Shown piece by piece: positions 37,142-44,148 of a DNA stretch of 64,000 nucleotides. This DNA comes from Lautropia dentalis. GTDB taxonomy: Bacteria > Pseudomonadota > Gammaproteobacteria > Burkholderiales > Burkholderiaceae_E. Location: contig NZ_RRUE01000001.1 of the NCBI RefSeq assembly GCF_003892345.1, positions 1,628,078 to 1,692,077 of the forward strand. Direction: 5' to 3'. Position numbers and translations under genes: made by a program. Each line of letters begins with the position of its first letter. Within the stretch, counting starts at the first letter, position 1. A model generated the notes under the pieces. The model searched no databases, had not been told where the DNA came from, and saw only the letters and a program-made list of their open reading frames with translations.

Positions 37142-37609
37142 TCAGTGCAGCGGCCCGCCCCGGGTGACCAGAAAACGCTCGATCATCATCCGGGCGCCCT
37201 CGTAGCCCGGGTGACGGGCAAAGAAGTGCACGTCCAGCCAGTGCAGGTGGCTGTTGAGTTCATCGGCCGATGCGATGCTGAGCTGCTCCAGGTACTCCTC
37301 GAAGTATTCGCGGGCGATGTCGTACCAGCGGTCTTCGTTGAGCCGGCTGGCCGCGCCGGTGCCGGCGCAGGCCGTGGCATAGGCCTCATCGATGACGGCG
37401 GCGGACCGCTCGGCAAAGGTGGTGAAGGTCAGCAGCGTCGCGAAGGTTTCGGCCTCGCGTCCCGGCTCGATCGGGCCCACGAAGGCCAGGCGGCTGCCAT
37501 CGACATCTACAGGGGGGGTCAGAAACTGTTTGGCCTCCATGAGCGGGATCGCCGTGTATGCAATCCCATGATCATCCGTGCCGCGGGCGAAGTTGTCTGT
37601 CGAATCCAT
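37142..37609 (-). CDS. Uncharacterised protein, 155 residues
   Basis: I do not recognise this family. The product starts MDSTDNFARGTDDHGIAYTA and is acidic and soluble, with no signal peptide or membrane span. The middle is Ala/Thr-rich and helical (REAETFATLLTFTTFAERSA, VIDEAYATACAGTG). The C-terminal half has many aromatic and acidic residues (WYDIAREYFEEYLEQL, SHLHWLDVHFFARHPG). The GC pattern and codon use fit a real gene and the frame is conserved-looking, but no ribosome binding site is clear. A GTG directly before the ATG is an alternative start. It is upstream of hsp20 on the same strand; the hsp20 promoter lies between them. Confidence 0.6.
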   Translation of the reverse strand: MDSTDNFARGTDDHGIAYTAIPLMEAKQFLTPPVDVDGSRLAFVGPIEPGREAETFATLLTFTTFAERSAAVIDEAYATACAGTGAASRLNEDRWYDIAREYFEEYLEQLSIASADELNSHLHWLDVHFFARHPGYEGARMMIERFLVTRGGPLH

Positions 37610-37828
37610 CACGTTTCGTGCAGTGGCGCCGGGCGTCTTTGTTGCCGATCTGTGGCGGCGGCGCATCATCGGGCCGTTCGGGCGGCTGGCGCGGCAGGAT
37701 GGGCGCGCGGCAGTGCTGTCGGCGCTGTCCTGCCTGGCAAGGGGGCCAGCCCTGCCTGTGCGGTGTTCTGTGACCAGCCCTCGTTCCGCTCCATGACAGG
37801 AGTGACCCGGCCAGCCCTGCCTGCGCAG

Positions 37829-37886
37829 TGCCCTGTCGGCACACGGCTGGAGCCAGCACGGAAACGAATGCGCCCATGGCACGCGC
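37829..37886 (+). repeat. Dispersed intergenic repeat, copy 5
   Basis: GTGCCCTGTCGGCACACGGC, TGGAGCCAGCACGGAAACGA, ATGCGCCCATGGCACGCGC. It matches copies 2 and 6 throughout. Confidence 0.75.
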
Positions 37887-37950
37887 CCATGGCACGCGCC
37901 TGTGGTCTGCACAGGGACGGGGCGCCCATAACACGGTCAATGACACGCTC

Positions 37951-37956
37951 TATAAT
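37951..37956 (+). promoter_or_regulatory. Candidate -10 element for thioredoxin-like/AsmA operon
   Basis: A perfect TATAAT about 105 bp before the thioredoxin-like start codon. No good -35 is seen at 16-18 bp, so an activator may be needed or the match may be fortuitous. Confidence 0.4.
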
Positions 37957-38061
37957 CCCGGGCAGTGTCCGTCCGGCCTTCCCACTTCCCACGTATCCAG
38001 CCGGCATGGCACCATTCATCCATGGCTTGCGTCTTTCTCCTCCCGGGCTCTGTCGCGCTGC

Positions 38062-38451
38062 ATGTCCGATTCCCCTGATCTGATCCACCGTCCGGCCGGT
38101 ACGGTTCGCATGGTGGTGAGCTGCCTGTGTGCAGACTGGTGTGGAACCTGTCGTGACTACCGCGCCGTGCTGGCCGGGGAGGCCAGCCGTCATTCCGACA
38201 GCGCCTTCGTCTGGCTGGATGTGGAAGACGATGCCGACCTGGTGGGTGACCTCGACGTGGAAACCTTTCCCACGCTGCTGGTCACCGCCGGGGATGAAGT
38301 GCTGTTCTACGGGGCCGTGCTGCCCGGGGCCGAGCACCTGCACCGCCTGCTGGCGGTCCTGCAGGCGCAGGGGCAGCAGCCGGTGCCGGTGGATGAGGGG
38401 GTGTTCACGCTTGCCGGGCGTCTGAATTCACTGATTGGAGTCCAGTCATGA
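38062..38451 (+). CDS. Thioredoxin-fold protein
   Basis: A 129-residue thioredoxin-like protein without a signal peptide. The redox motif is CADWCGTCRDY (WCGTC in place of WCGPC), followed by FVWLDVEDDADLVGDLDVET and the cis-proline FPTLLV. It could reduce cytoplasmic disulfides. The start MSDSPDLIHR was chosen because upstream residues lie in the repeat region. Its stop overlaps the AsmA start (ATGA), so the two are co-translated. Confidence 0.85.
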   Translation: MSDSPDLIHRPAGTVRMVVSCLCADWCGTCRDYRAVLAGEASRHSDSAFVWLDVEDDADLVGDLDVETFPTLLVTAGDEVLFYGAVLPGAEHLHRLLAVLQAQGQQPVPVDEGVFTLAGRLNSLIGVQS

Positions 38452-40784
38452 TCAAGAAGTTGTCGATCGCCGTTGGCGTACTGTTGGGCCTTGTGGTCGT
38501 GGCAGCCATTGCGGTCAGTTTTGTCGATGTCAACTATTTCAAGCCGCAGATTGCCGGCTTCGTGGCCGACCGCTACAAACGCACGCTGACCTTCGAAGGG
38601 GATCTCAAGCTGACGCTGTTCCCCAGCGTGGGGGTGTCGCTGCCGGTGGTTCGCCTGTCCGAGCCCAACCAGCCCGAGCAGAATGCGGCCAGCCTGAACG
38701 CGGCCCGGGTCAGTGTGGCACTGCTGCCGCTGCTCAAGGGTGATGTGCAGGCCGACTCCATCACTGTCGATGGTCTGCAGGCCAAGGTGGTGCGCAACGC
38801 CGACGGCACCCTCAGCATCGATGACCTGCTGGGGGCCGGTACGGCCAAAACCACACCCGAAGCCGACAAGCAGCCCGAAACCGCCTCGAATGGCAAGATC
38901 CCGGCCTTTCACATCAACGGCGTGACGCTCAAGAACGCACGCGTCACCTTCGATGACCGTCAGGCGGCCCAGACCTACACGCTGGAACGGGTCAACCTCG
39001 AAACCGGTCCGCTGGCCAATGTCGTCCAGACGCCGGTGTCACTGCAGCTCGGCTTTGGCGCCAGCTCGCCCGAGGCCCGGGGGGATTTCAACCTCAGCGG
39101 CCAGCTCTCCATCGATCTGGACGAGGGGCAGTACGGTTTCAGCGATTTCAGTGCCGGCCTGAAGGGGGCCATCGACACGCTGCAGGTGCAGCAGTTCGCG
39201 CTCAAGCTCAAGGGCTTTACCTTCAATCCGCAGGGGCCGGTCATCGACGTGAACGAGCTGGCCATGGATGCCCAGGGCCGCATGGGGGTCGACAGCTTCC
39301 GCACCACGGTGGCGGCGCCGCGTCTGGCCATTGCCAGCGACAAGGCATCGGGTGACACCGTGCAGGCCAAAGTGAGCCTGGGCGACAAGGAATGGCTGGC
39401 GGCCGCGCTGACGCTGGCCGGGGTCGGTGGTACCGCCGATGACCTGAAGATCAACAGTCTGGGACTGGATGCCACGCTGAAGCAGGACGGCCGTACCGTG
39501 GCCGCCAAACTGGCCACGCCGGTGCAGGCCAGCCTGGCCAATGGCCGTTACGCACTCAGCAAACTGGATGGTCAGGTCAACATCGAGGATCCGTCCGTGT
39601 CCAAGGCCGCCTCCTCGCTGAAGCTGGGTGGCTCGGTGTCGGCCGACATCAAGAAGGAAACGGCCATGGCCAACCTGACGGCCCTGCTCGACAAGGCCAA
39701 CATGGCACTGAAGGCCGGCGTCAACGGCTTCAAGACGCCGAAGATCAACGTCGAGCTGGATGCCGACGAGATCAACGTCGATCAGCTGTTCCCGGCCCCC
39801 AAAACCACCACGGCTGCCGCCGAGCCGGCACCGGCCAGCACGGCTGAAACCCCGGTGGACCTGTCGGCCCTGAAGGGTTTGACGCTGGATGCCCGCGTGG
39901 GTATCGGCCACCTGATCGCCCGTGGTCTGGAAGCGCGTCAGATCAAGGCCAATGCGAAGATCGCCAACGGCCAGCTGACTGCCTCGCCGATCAGCGCGGC
40001 GCTCTACGGTGGTCGCCTCAACGGCAGCGCCACGGCTGCCACCGGCTCCTCGCCGGCGGCCAACAAGATCACGCTCAAGACCGATTTCTCGGGCATCTCC
40101 ATCGAGCCGCTGCTCAAGGCCGTGGCCAACCAGGACATGCTGGAAGGGACCGGCAACCTGAACGTGGCCGTCAACACCGGCGGCGGTACCGTGGAGGCCA
40201 TGAAACGCTCGCTGGGCGGCAACGTGGCACTCAACCTCAAGAATGGTGCGCTGAAGGGCATCAACCTGGGCGAGAAGCTGCGTGAAGCGAAGAACATGTT
40301 CAAGGCCAACACCGGCACGCAGAACCAGGCTGCCGACAAGAGCCAGAAGACCGACTTTACCGAGATGTCGGTGAGCTTCCAGCTGGCCAACGGCGTGGCA
40401 CGCAGCAATGACCTGTCGCTGAAGTCGCCGCTGATCCGCGTGGGTGGTGATGGCGCCATCGACATCGGCCGCAGCGTCCTCGACTACACGGTGCGTGCCT
40501 CGGTGGTGGGAACCAGCAGCGGCCAGGGCGGTCGTGACCTCTCCGAGCTGCATGGTGTCACCATTCCGGTTCACCTGACCGGTACCTTCGATGCACCCGC
40601 CTGGCAGATCGACTGGTCGGCCGCAGCCAAGGACGCCCTGAAGTCCAAGGTGGGCAATGAACTCAAGGGCAAGGTCGACGACAAGCTGAAGCAGCAGCTC
40701 GACAAGAGCGGCCTGTCCGACAAGCTCAACGACAAGGTCGATACCAAAAAGGCCAAGGATGCGCTGAAGGGCCTGTTCAAGTGA
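38448..40784 (+). CDS. AsmA family protein
   Basis: A 778-residue envelope protein with one N-terminal anchor (LSIAVGVLLGLVVVAAIAVS) and a long periplasmic part. The AsmA signature is at the start (VDVNYFKPQIAGFVADRYKR and TLTFEGDLKLTLFPSVGVSL) and near residues 580-720, where ISIEPLLKAVANQDMLEGTG and LNVAVNTGGG are typical. AsmA-like proteins form beta-groove bridges thought to move phospholipids between membranes. A 15-residue Ala/Pro/Glu segment sits near 455-475. The C-terminus is a Lys/Asp-rich helix (DDKLKQQLDKSGLSDKLNDK). It follows the thioredoxin-like gene with a 4-bp overlap. Confidence 0.92.
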   Translation: MIKKLSIAVGVLLGLVVVAAIAVSFVDVNYFKPQIAGFVADRYKRTLTFEGDLKLTLFPSVGVSLPVVRLSEPNQPEQNAASLNAARVSVALLPLLKGDVQADSITVDGLQAKVVRNADGTLSIDDLLGAGTAKTTPEADKQPETASNGKIPAFHINGVTLKNARVTFDDRQAAQTYTLERVNLETGPLANVVQTPVSLQLGFGASSPEARGDFNLSGQLSIDLDEGQYGFSDFSAGLKGAIDTLQVQQFALKLKGFTFNPQGPVIDVNELAMDAQGRMGVDSFRTTVAAPRLAIASDKASGDTVQAKVSLGDKEWLAAALTLAGVGGTADDLKINSLGLDATLKQDGRTVAAKLATPVQASLANGRYALSKLDGQVNIEDPSVSKAASSLKLGGSVSADIKKETAMANLTALLDKANMALKAGVNGFKTPKINVELDADEINVDQLFPAPKTTTAAAEPAPASTAETPVDLSALKGLTLDARVGIGHLIARGLEARQIKANAKIANGQLTASPISAALYGGRLNGSATAATGSSPAANKITLKTDFSGISIEPLLKAVANQDMLEGTGNLNVAVNTGGGTVEAMKRSLGGNVALNLKNGALKGINLGEKLREAKNMFKANTGTQNQAADKSQKTDFTEMSVSFQLANGVARSNDLSLKSPLIRVGGDGAIDIGRSVLDYTVRASVVGTSSGQGGRDLSELHGVTIPVHLTGTFDAPAWQIDWSAAAKDALKSKVGNELKGKVDDKLKQQLDKSGLSDKLNDKVDTKKAKDALKGLFK

Positions 40785-40898
40785 GGACGGCCCAGGCGCT
40801 CAGGGGAGGGGTCGGGGGCGCCTTCCCCCTGCCCGGCGCTTTCCGACCTTCTCCGTGAGGCGTGCCTCTAGGGTGAGGCAGGAAAGCCTGTCGTCGCC

Positions 40899-40934
40899 CC
40901 ATGAAAAAGCCGGCATCTGCCGGCTTTTTCATGG
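40899..40934. terminator. Bidirectional rho-independent terminator
   Basis: CCATGAAAAAGCCGGCA and TGCCGGCTTTTTCATGG pair perfectly, with T-runs on both strands. It ends the AsmA transcript and the convergent Crp/Fnr-type gene. Confidence 0.92.
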
Positions 40935-41026
40935 CGATGAATGAGTCCACCACACATGCCAGGGACATGCAGGACGGTGCAACGCTGGCCCGCCCCCGGG
41001 TGCCGGTAGCTGGCGCGGAGAGAAAC

Positions 41027-41752
41027 TCAGAACGGCCGTGCCTTGCCCTCGGCCATGCGCTCCAGCGGCTCGGCCTCGCACAGCTGCCACTTGCGGCGCG
41101 AGCCGGTGATCCACCCCCGGCTCTGCCAGTCGGCCAGCAGGCGGTTGAGGGTTTCGGGGCGGATACCAAGCTGGGCGGCCACGTGGCGCTGGCTTTGCGG
41201 AAAGCTCAGCTCGTCGCCCTGCTGTTTGCGCAGCGAAATGAAATACGCCGCCAGCCGCTGCTGGGCGGTGCTGCTGGTCAGCCACTCCACCTCGTTCACG
41301 CGGTGATAGAGCCGAAGGCTGAAGCGCTGCAGCAGCCGCATGGCCAGTGGGGGGTGATTTTCGCAGGTGGCGCGCAGTGCAGCGCCCGAGAGCCTCCAGA
41401 TGGTCAGCGGCCCGCTGCTGGCCCGCGAACTCATCGGGTAGCGGCCATGCTGCATGAACATGGCGGCATCGGCCACCAGCGACCCGGGTCCGAACGACTG
41501 GAACACGTGTTCGTCACCCTCCTGGCTGAAGCGCACCATTTCCAGCTGGCCCGTGACGATCAGCAGATAGTGGGTGGCGCTGTCGCCCTCGTGAAAGGCC
41601 GTTTCACCCGCGCCCAGCGATTGCGCCCATGCACCTTCCGCAAGCCGCGCCAGCACCTCTGGCGGCAGCCCCGCAAACAGCGGATACTGCGCCAGCAGCT
41701 CGATGAGCGGTGCGTGCGAAGTGGGCTGGGAATGGGGAGGAATCGGGATCAT
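41027..41752 (-). CDS. Crp/Fnr family transcriptional regulator
   Basis: A 241-residue regulator with an N-terminal cyclic-nucleotide-binding-type beta-barrel (LIVTGQLEMVRFSQEGDEHV, GSLVADAAMFMQHGRYP) and a C-terminal winged helix. The recognition region is QSQRHVAAQLGIRPETLNRL, where the ETLNR segment resembles the E-X2-S-R contact residues of FNR/DNR-type proteins. The FNR iron-sulfur cysteines near the N-terminus are missing, so it is not an oxygen-sensing FNR of that type; it could be DNR-like or bind another ligand. No clear Shine-Dalgarno is present. It reads away from dsbB, which lies upstream on the same strand. Confidence 0.87.
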   Translation of the reverse strand: MIPIPPHSQPTSHAPLIELLAQYPLFAGLPPEVLARLAEGAWAQSLGAGETAFHEGDSATHYLLIVTGQLEMVRFSQEGDEHVFQSFGPGSLVADAAMFMQHGRYPMSSRASSGPLTIWRLSGAALRATCENHPPLAMRLLQRFSLRLYHRVNEVEWLTSSTAQQRLAAYFISLRKQQGDELSFPQSQRHVAAQLGIRPETLNRLLADWQSRGWITGSRRKWQLCEAEPLERMAEGKARPF

Positions 41753-41901
41753 GGAGAAGGAGGCAAGGGAAACCGCCTGAAAGGGGACCACATGAGGGGG
41801 GAGGGAGCCACATTTTGCCATGCTCCTGCCGCAGGTTTCGTGAATGAATCCGGCATTTGGCCTTTTTCGTGGGCAGAAGCGTGCCGCTGTGAGCTGGCGT
41901 G

Positions 41902-42429
41902 TCAGACGCCCTGTTGTGCCGTACCGCCCCTGATCAGCTTCACGAAATCCAGCCCGTTGATGGCCATCAGCAGAATGGCCAGGGCCGCGCTCCACAGGGA
42001 ATAGGGTACACCCAGCATGCCCACATTGGCCTCGGCGCAGTTGGCGCGGGGTTCGAACACCTCGGGCAGCCAGTCCGAAAGCCCGGAGGCCATCAGGAAT
42101 TTGTCGGCTGCCGTGACCATGCAGGAACCGTCGGCTGCCGCCACGAAATTCTGGTACAGCGCCACACAGAGCGCCGATGCTGCCGTCAGCCCGACCAGCT
42201 GGTTGAACAGCAGCGCCAGGGCACGTCCGCCCCCACCCTGGCCGGACGGCACGCACCCCAGCAGCGCCAGGGCGCCCGCCAGAAGGTACAGGATACGCTG
42301 CGCGATGCACCACGGGCACGGCTGCATGTCAAGCACATGCTGCGTGAAAAGTGCCACGGCCACACTGCCCCAGGAGAAAAGGACGATCGCGAGGGACAGA
42401 CGGCGGTGTGTTATACTATTAAATCTCAT
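41902..42429 (-). CDS. dsbB: Disulfide bond formation protein B
   Basis: A 175-residue quinone reductase of the inner membrane that reoxidises DsbA. It has four spans. The first redox pair is C38-C41 in MQPCPWCIAQR. The second is C103 (DGSCMV) and C131 (RANCAEANVG). The length and spacing fit DsbB. It starts MRFNSITHRRLSLAIVLFSW. The Crp/Fnr gene follows at 149 bp on the same strand and may be transcribed with it. Confidence 0.93.
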   Translation of the reverse strand: MRFNSITHRRLSLAIVLFSWGSVAVALFTQHVLDMQPCPWCIAQRILYLLAGALALLGCVPSGQGGGGRALALLFNQLVGLTAASALCVALYQNFVAAADGSCMVTAADKFLMASGLSDWLPEVFEPRANCAEANVGMLGVPYSLWSAALAILLMAINGLDFVKLIRGGTAQQGV

Positions 42430-42558
42430 CGTGTTTCAAGAAGTGCTGAAAGCAGGGCGGGCTTGCAGTTTAGACCGTTTTTGGGGTGCCGTTTTCAATG
42501 GCATCTTCGCTTGACGCATGAGGCACGCCTTTCATTCTTAGCTTAACGGGACTGAGGG

Positions 42559-42774
42559 ATGAAATCGACTCGTAAACCTAATTCAGCCATGACCGCACAT
42601 CACCACAGTGCCATCGTCACGGCACGGCACGCAGCCCGTATGCGCGCCGGTCGCGTCGAATCGCGGCCGGAAGATTATGCGGACATCGCCGTCACCGAGC
42701 AGGCCAAGCGTCTGCGCGAGGCGCGTCGGGCCATCGAAGAGCGTAACATGCTCCGCGAACTGGGTCTGAGCTGA
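42559..42774 (+). CDS. Small basic protein, 71 residues, unrecognised
   Basis: A short, highly charged, probably helical protein starting MKSTRKPNSAMTAHHHSAIV. It has many Arg, Ala and Glu residues, and ends in RLREARRAIEERNMLRELGL. No cysteine, membrane span or signal is present. A purine-rich GGGACTGAGGG lies directly before the ATG. The gene is flanked by divergent dsbB and by waaC downstream, and a hairpin follows its stop. It is probably a real small gene on codon use; function unknown. Confidence 0.55.
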   Translation: MKSTRKPNSAMTAHHHSAIVTARHAARMRAGRVESRPEDYADIAVTEQAKRLREARRAIEERNMLRELGLS

Positions 42775-42812
42775 TCTGTTCTACACAGACACATTATTTG
42801 CTTTTATTGACG

Positions 42813-42850
42813 CGCCGCACCGGTTTTCTCGGTTGCGGCGTTTCAGTTTC
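42813..42850 (+). terminator. Probable terminator between small gene and waaC
   Basis: CGCCGCACCG, loop TTTTCT-type, CGGTTGCGGCG (one bulge), then TTTCAGTTT. It follows the 71-residue gene and lies just before waaC. Confidence 0.5.
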
Positions 42851-42861
42851 TGCGTCTGCCC

Positions 42862-43896
42862 ATGCCGAGAATCCTGATCGTCAAGATGTCCTCCATGGGG
42901 GATGTCGTCCACGCCCAGCCGCTGGCCACCGATCTGAAGGCCCATTGTCCGGATGCCCAGATCGACTGGGTGGTCGAATCGGCCTTCTCGGCACTGCCCG
43001 CCCTCAATCCGGCCGTGCACGAGGTCATTCCCATCTCGTGGCGGCGCTGGCGCAAGTCACTGGGCAAGGCCGATACACGCAAGGCGCTGGGCGATTTTCT
43101 GCGCACACTGCAGACTCGCCGCTACGACTGGATTCTCGACTGCCAGGGGCTCATCAAGAGTGCGGCCGTCGTGCGTCTGGCACACCTCCAGGCTGGCGGC
43201 CATCGTGTGGGGCCCGACCGCGCTTCTGCACGTGAACCGCTCGCCGCACTGGCCTACGACCAGAAGGTCGACGTACCGCGTGACTGGCACGTCGTACGCC
43301 GCAACCGGGCCATCGGAGCGGCGGCGCTGGGCTATGGCATCGACACGCCGGCCCGCTTCGGCCTCTCGGTTGCGCCCTTGACGCCGCAGGAGGCCCCCTG
43401 GCTGCCCGGGGGGCGCCCGCTGGCCCTGCTGGTCACCGGTGCCAGCCGCGACGCCAAGCTCTGGCCGGAAGACCAGTGGGTCGAGGTGGCCGTGCACCTG
43501 CAGCGGGCCGGGCTGGATCTGGTCTGGTTCTGGGGCTCGCCTGCCGAAGAGGCAAGGGCCAGACGGCTGGCCGAGGCTTCGGCCCGCGTAGCGGGCGATC
43601 ATGCCACCCGGCAGATCCTGCCTCCCTTCCTGTCGGTGCACGATGCGGCACGGGTCATCGGCATGGCGCGCATCGTCGTGGGGCTCGATACCGGCTTTAC
43701 CCATCTGGCCGGTGCGCTCGGCCGTCCCACGGTCGGCATCTTTGCCGACTTCGACGCCGTCCAGTGCGCCGTATCCGGCGACAGCTTCTGCGCCAGCTTT
43801 GGCGGTGTGGGGGTCATTCCCACCACCGCCGATGTGCTGGGTGCCGTCGACCAGGGCCTGAAGGCCAAGCCGGTCGACGGGTTACCCGTCACCTGA
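42862..43896 (+). CDS. waaC: Lipopolysaccharide heptosyltransferase I
   Basis: A 344-residue GT9 enzyme that adds the first heptose to Kdo2-lipid A. It begins MPRILIVKMSSMGDVVHAQP, the hallmark of WaaC. The acceptor-domain region IPISWRRWRKSLGKADTRKA is typical as well. The C-terminal donor site includes ALLVTGASRDAKLWPEDQW and VVGLDTGFTHLAGALGRPTV. The length equals that of betaproteobacterial WaaC. It acts on the cytoplasmic face of the inner membrane. No other core-LPS gene is adjacent. Confidence 0.93.
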   Translation: MPRILIVKMSSMGDVVHAQPLATDLKAHCPDAQIDWVVESAFSALPALNPAVHEVIPISWRRWRKSLGKADTRKALGDFLRTLQTRRYDWILDCQGLIKSAAVVRLAHLQAGGHRVGPDRASAREPLAALAYDQKVDVPRDWHVVRRNRAIGAAALGYGIDTPARFGLSVAPLTPQEAPWLPGGRPLALLVTGASRDAKLWPEDQWVEVAVHLQRAGLDLVWFWGSPAEEARARRLAEASARVAGDHATRQILPPFLSVHDAARVIGMARIVVGLDTGFTHLAGALGRPTVGIFADFDAVQCAVSGDSFCASFGGVGVIPTTADVLGAVDQGLKAKPVDGLPVT

Positions 43897-44011
43897 TGCT
43901 TCGGTCCTTTTTCATCTGGTTATCCTAATCATCCGTCTTTCCCGGCGCCGGCCTGGCAGGGTGCCCGGCCTCGCCTGGACATGATGTATTTTCGGACGCG
44001 ATTCAACGGGG

Positions 44012-44070
44012 CCGCCCTGTCGGCACACGAGCGGGGCCAGCGCGGGGCTGAATGAGTTCATGACACGTTC
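44012..44070 (+). repeat. Dispersed intergenic repeat, copy 6
   Basis: GCCGCCCTGTCGGCACACGA, GCGGGGCCAGCGCGGGGCTG, AATGAGTTCATGACACGTTC. It is one of the clearest full copies, in the 252-bp gap between waaC and the permease gene. Confidence 0.78.
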
Positions 44071-44148
44071 CATTTGGCCGGCTGTTGTCGCCAGGGCCGC
44101 CGGGCGGTGCCACCAGACGGTACAGCTCTTTCCATTCATCGATCCTCC

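Larger units (their letters stand above)
37610..38061. other. 452-bp gap upstream of thioredoxin-like gene
   Basis: No gene is seen. It contains GC-rich hairpins such as GCCTGGCAAGGGGGCCAGCC (about 37731), dispersed repeat copy 5, a short tandem (CCCATGGCACGCG, twice, about 37873-37899), and a consensus TATAAT. Confidence 0.5.
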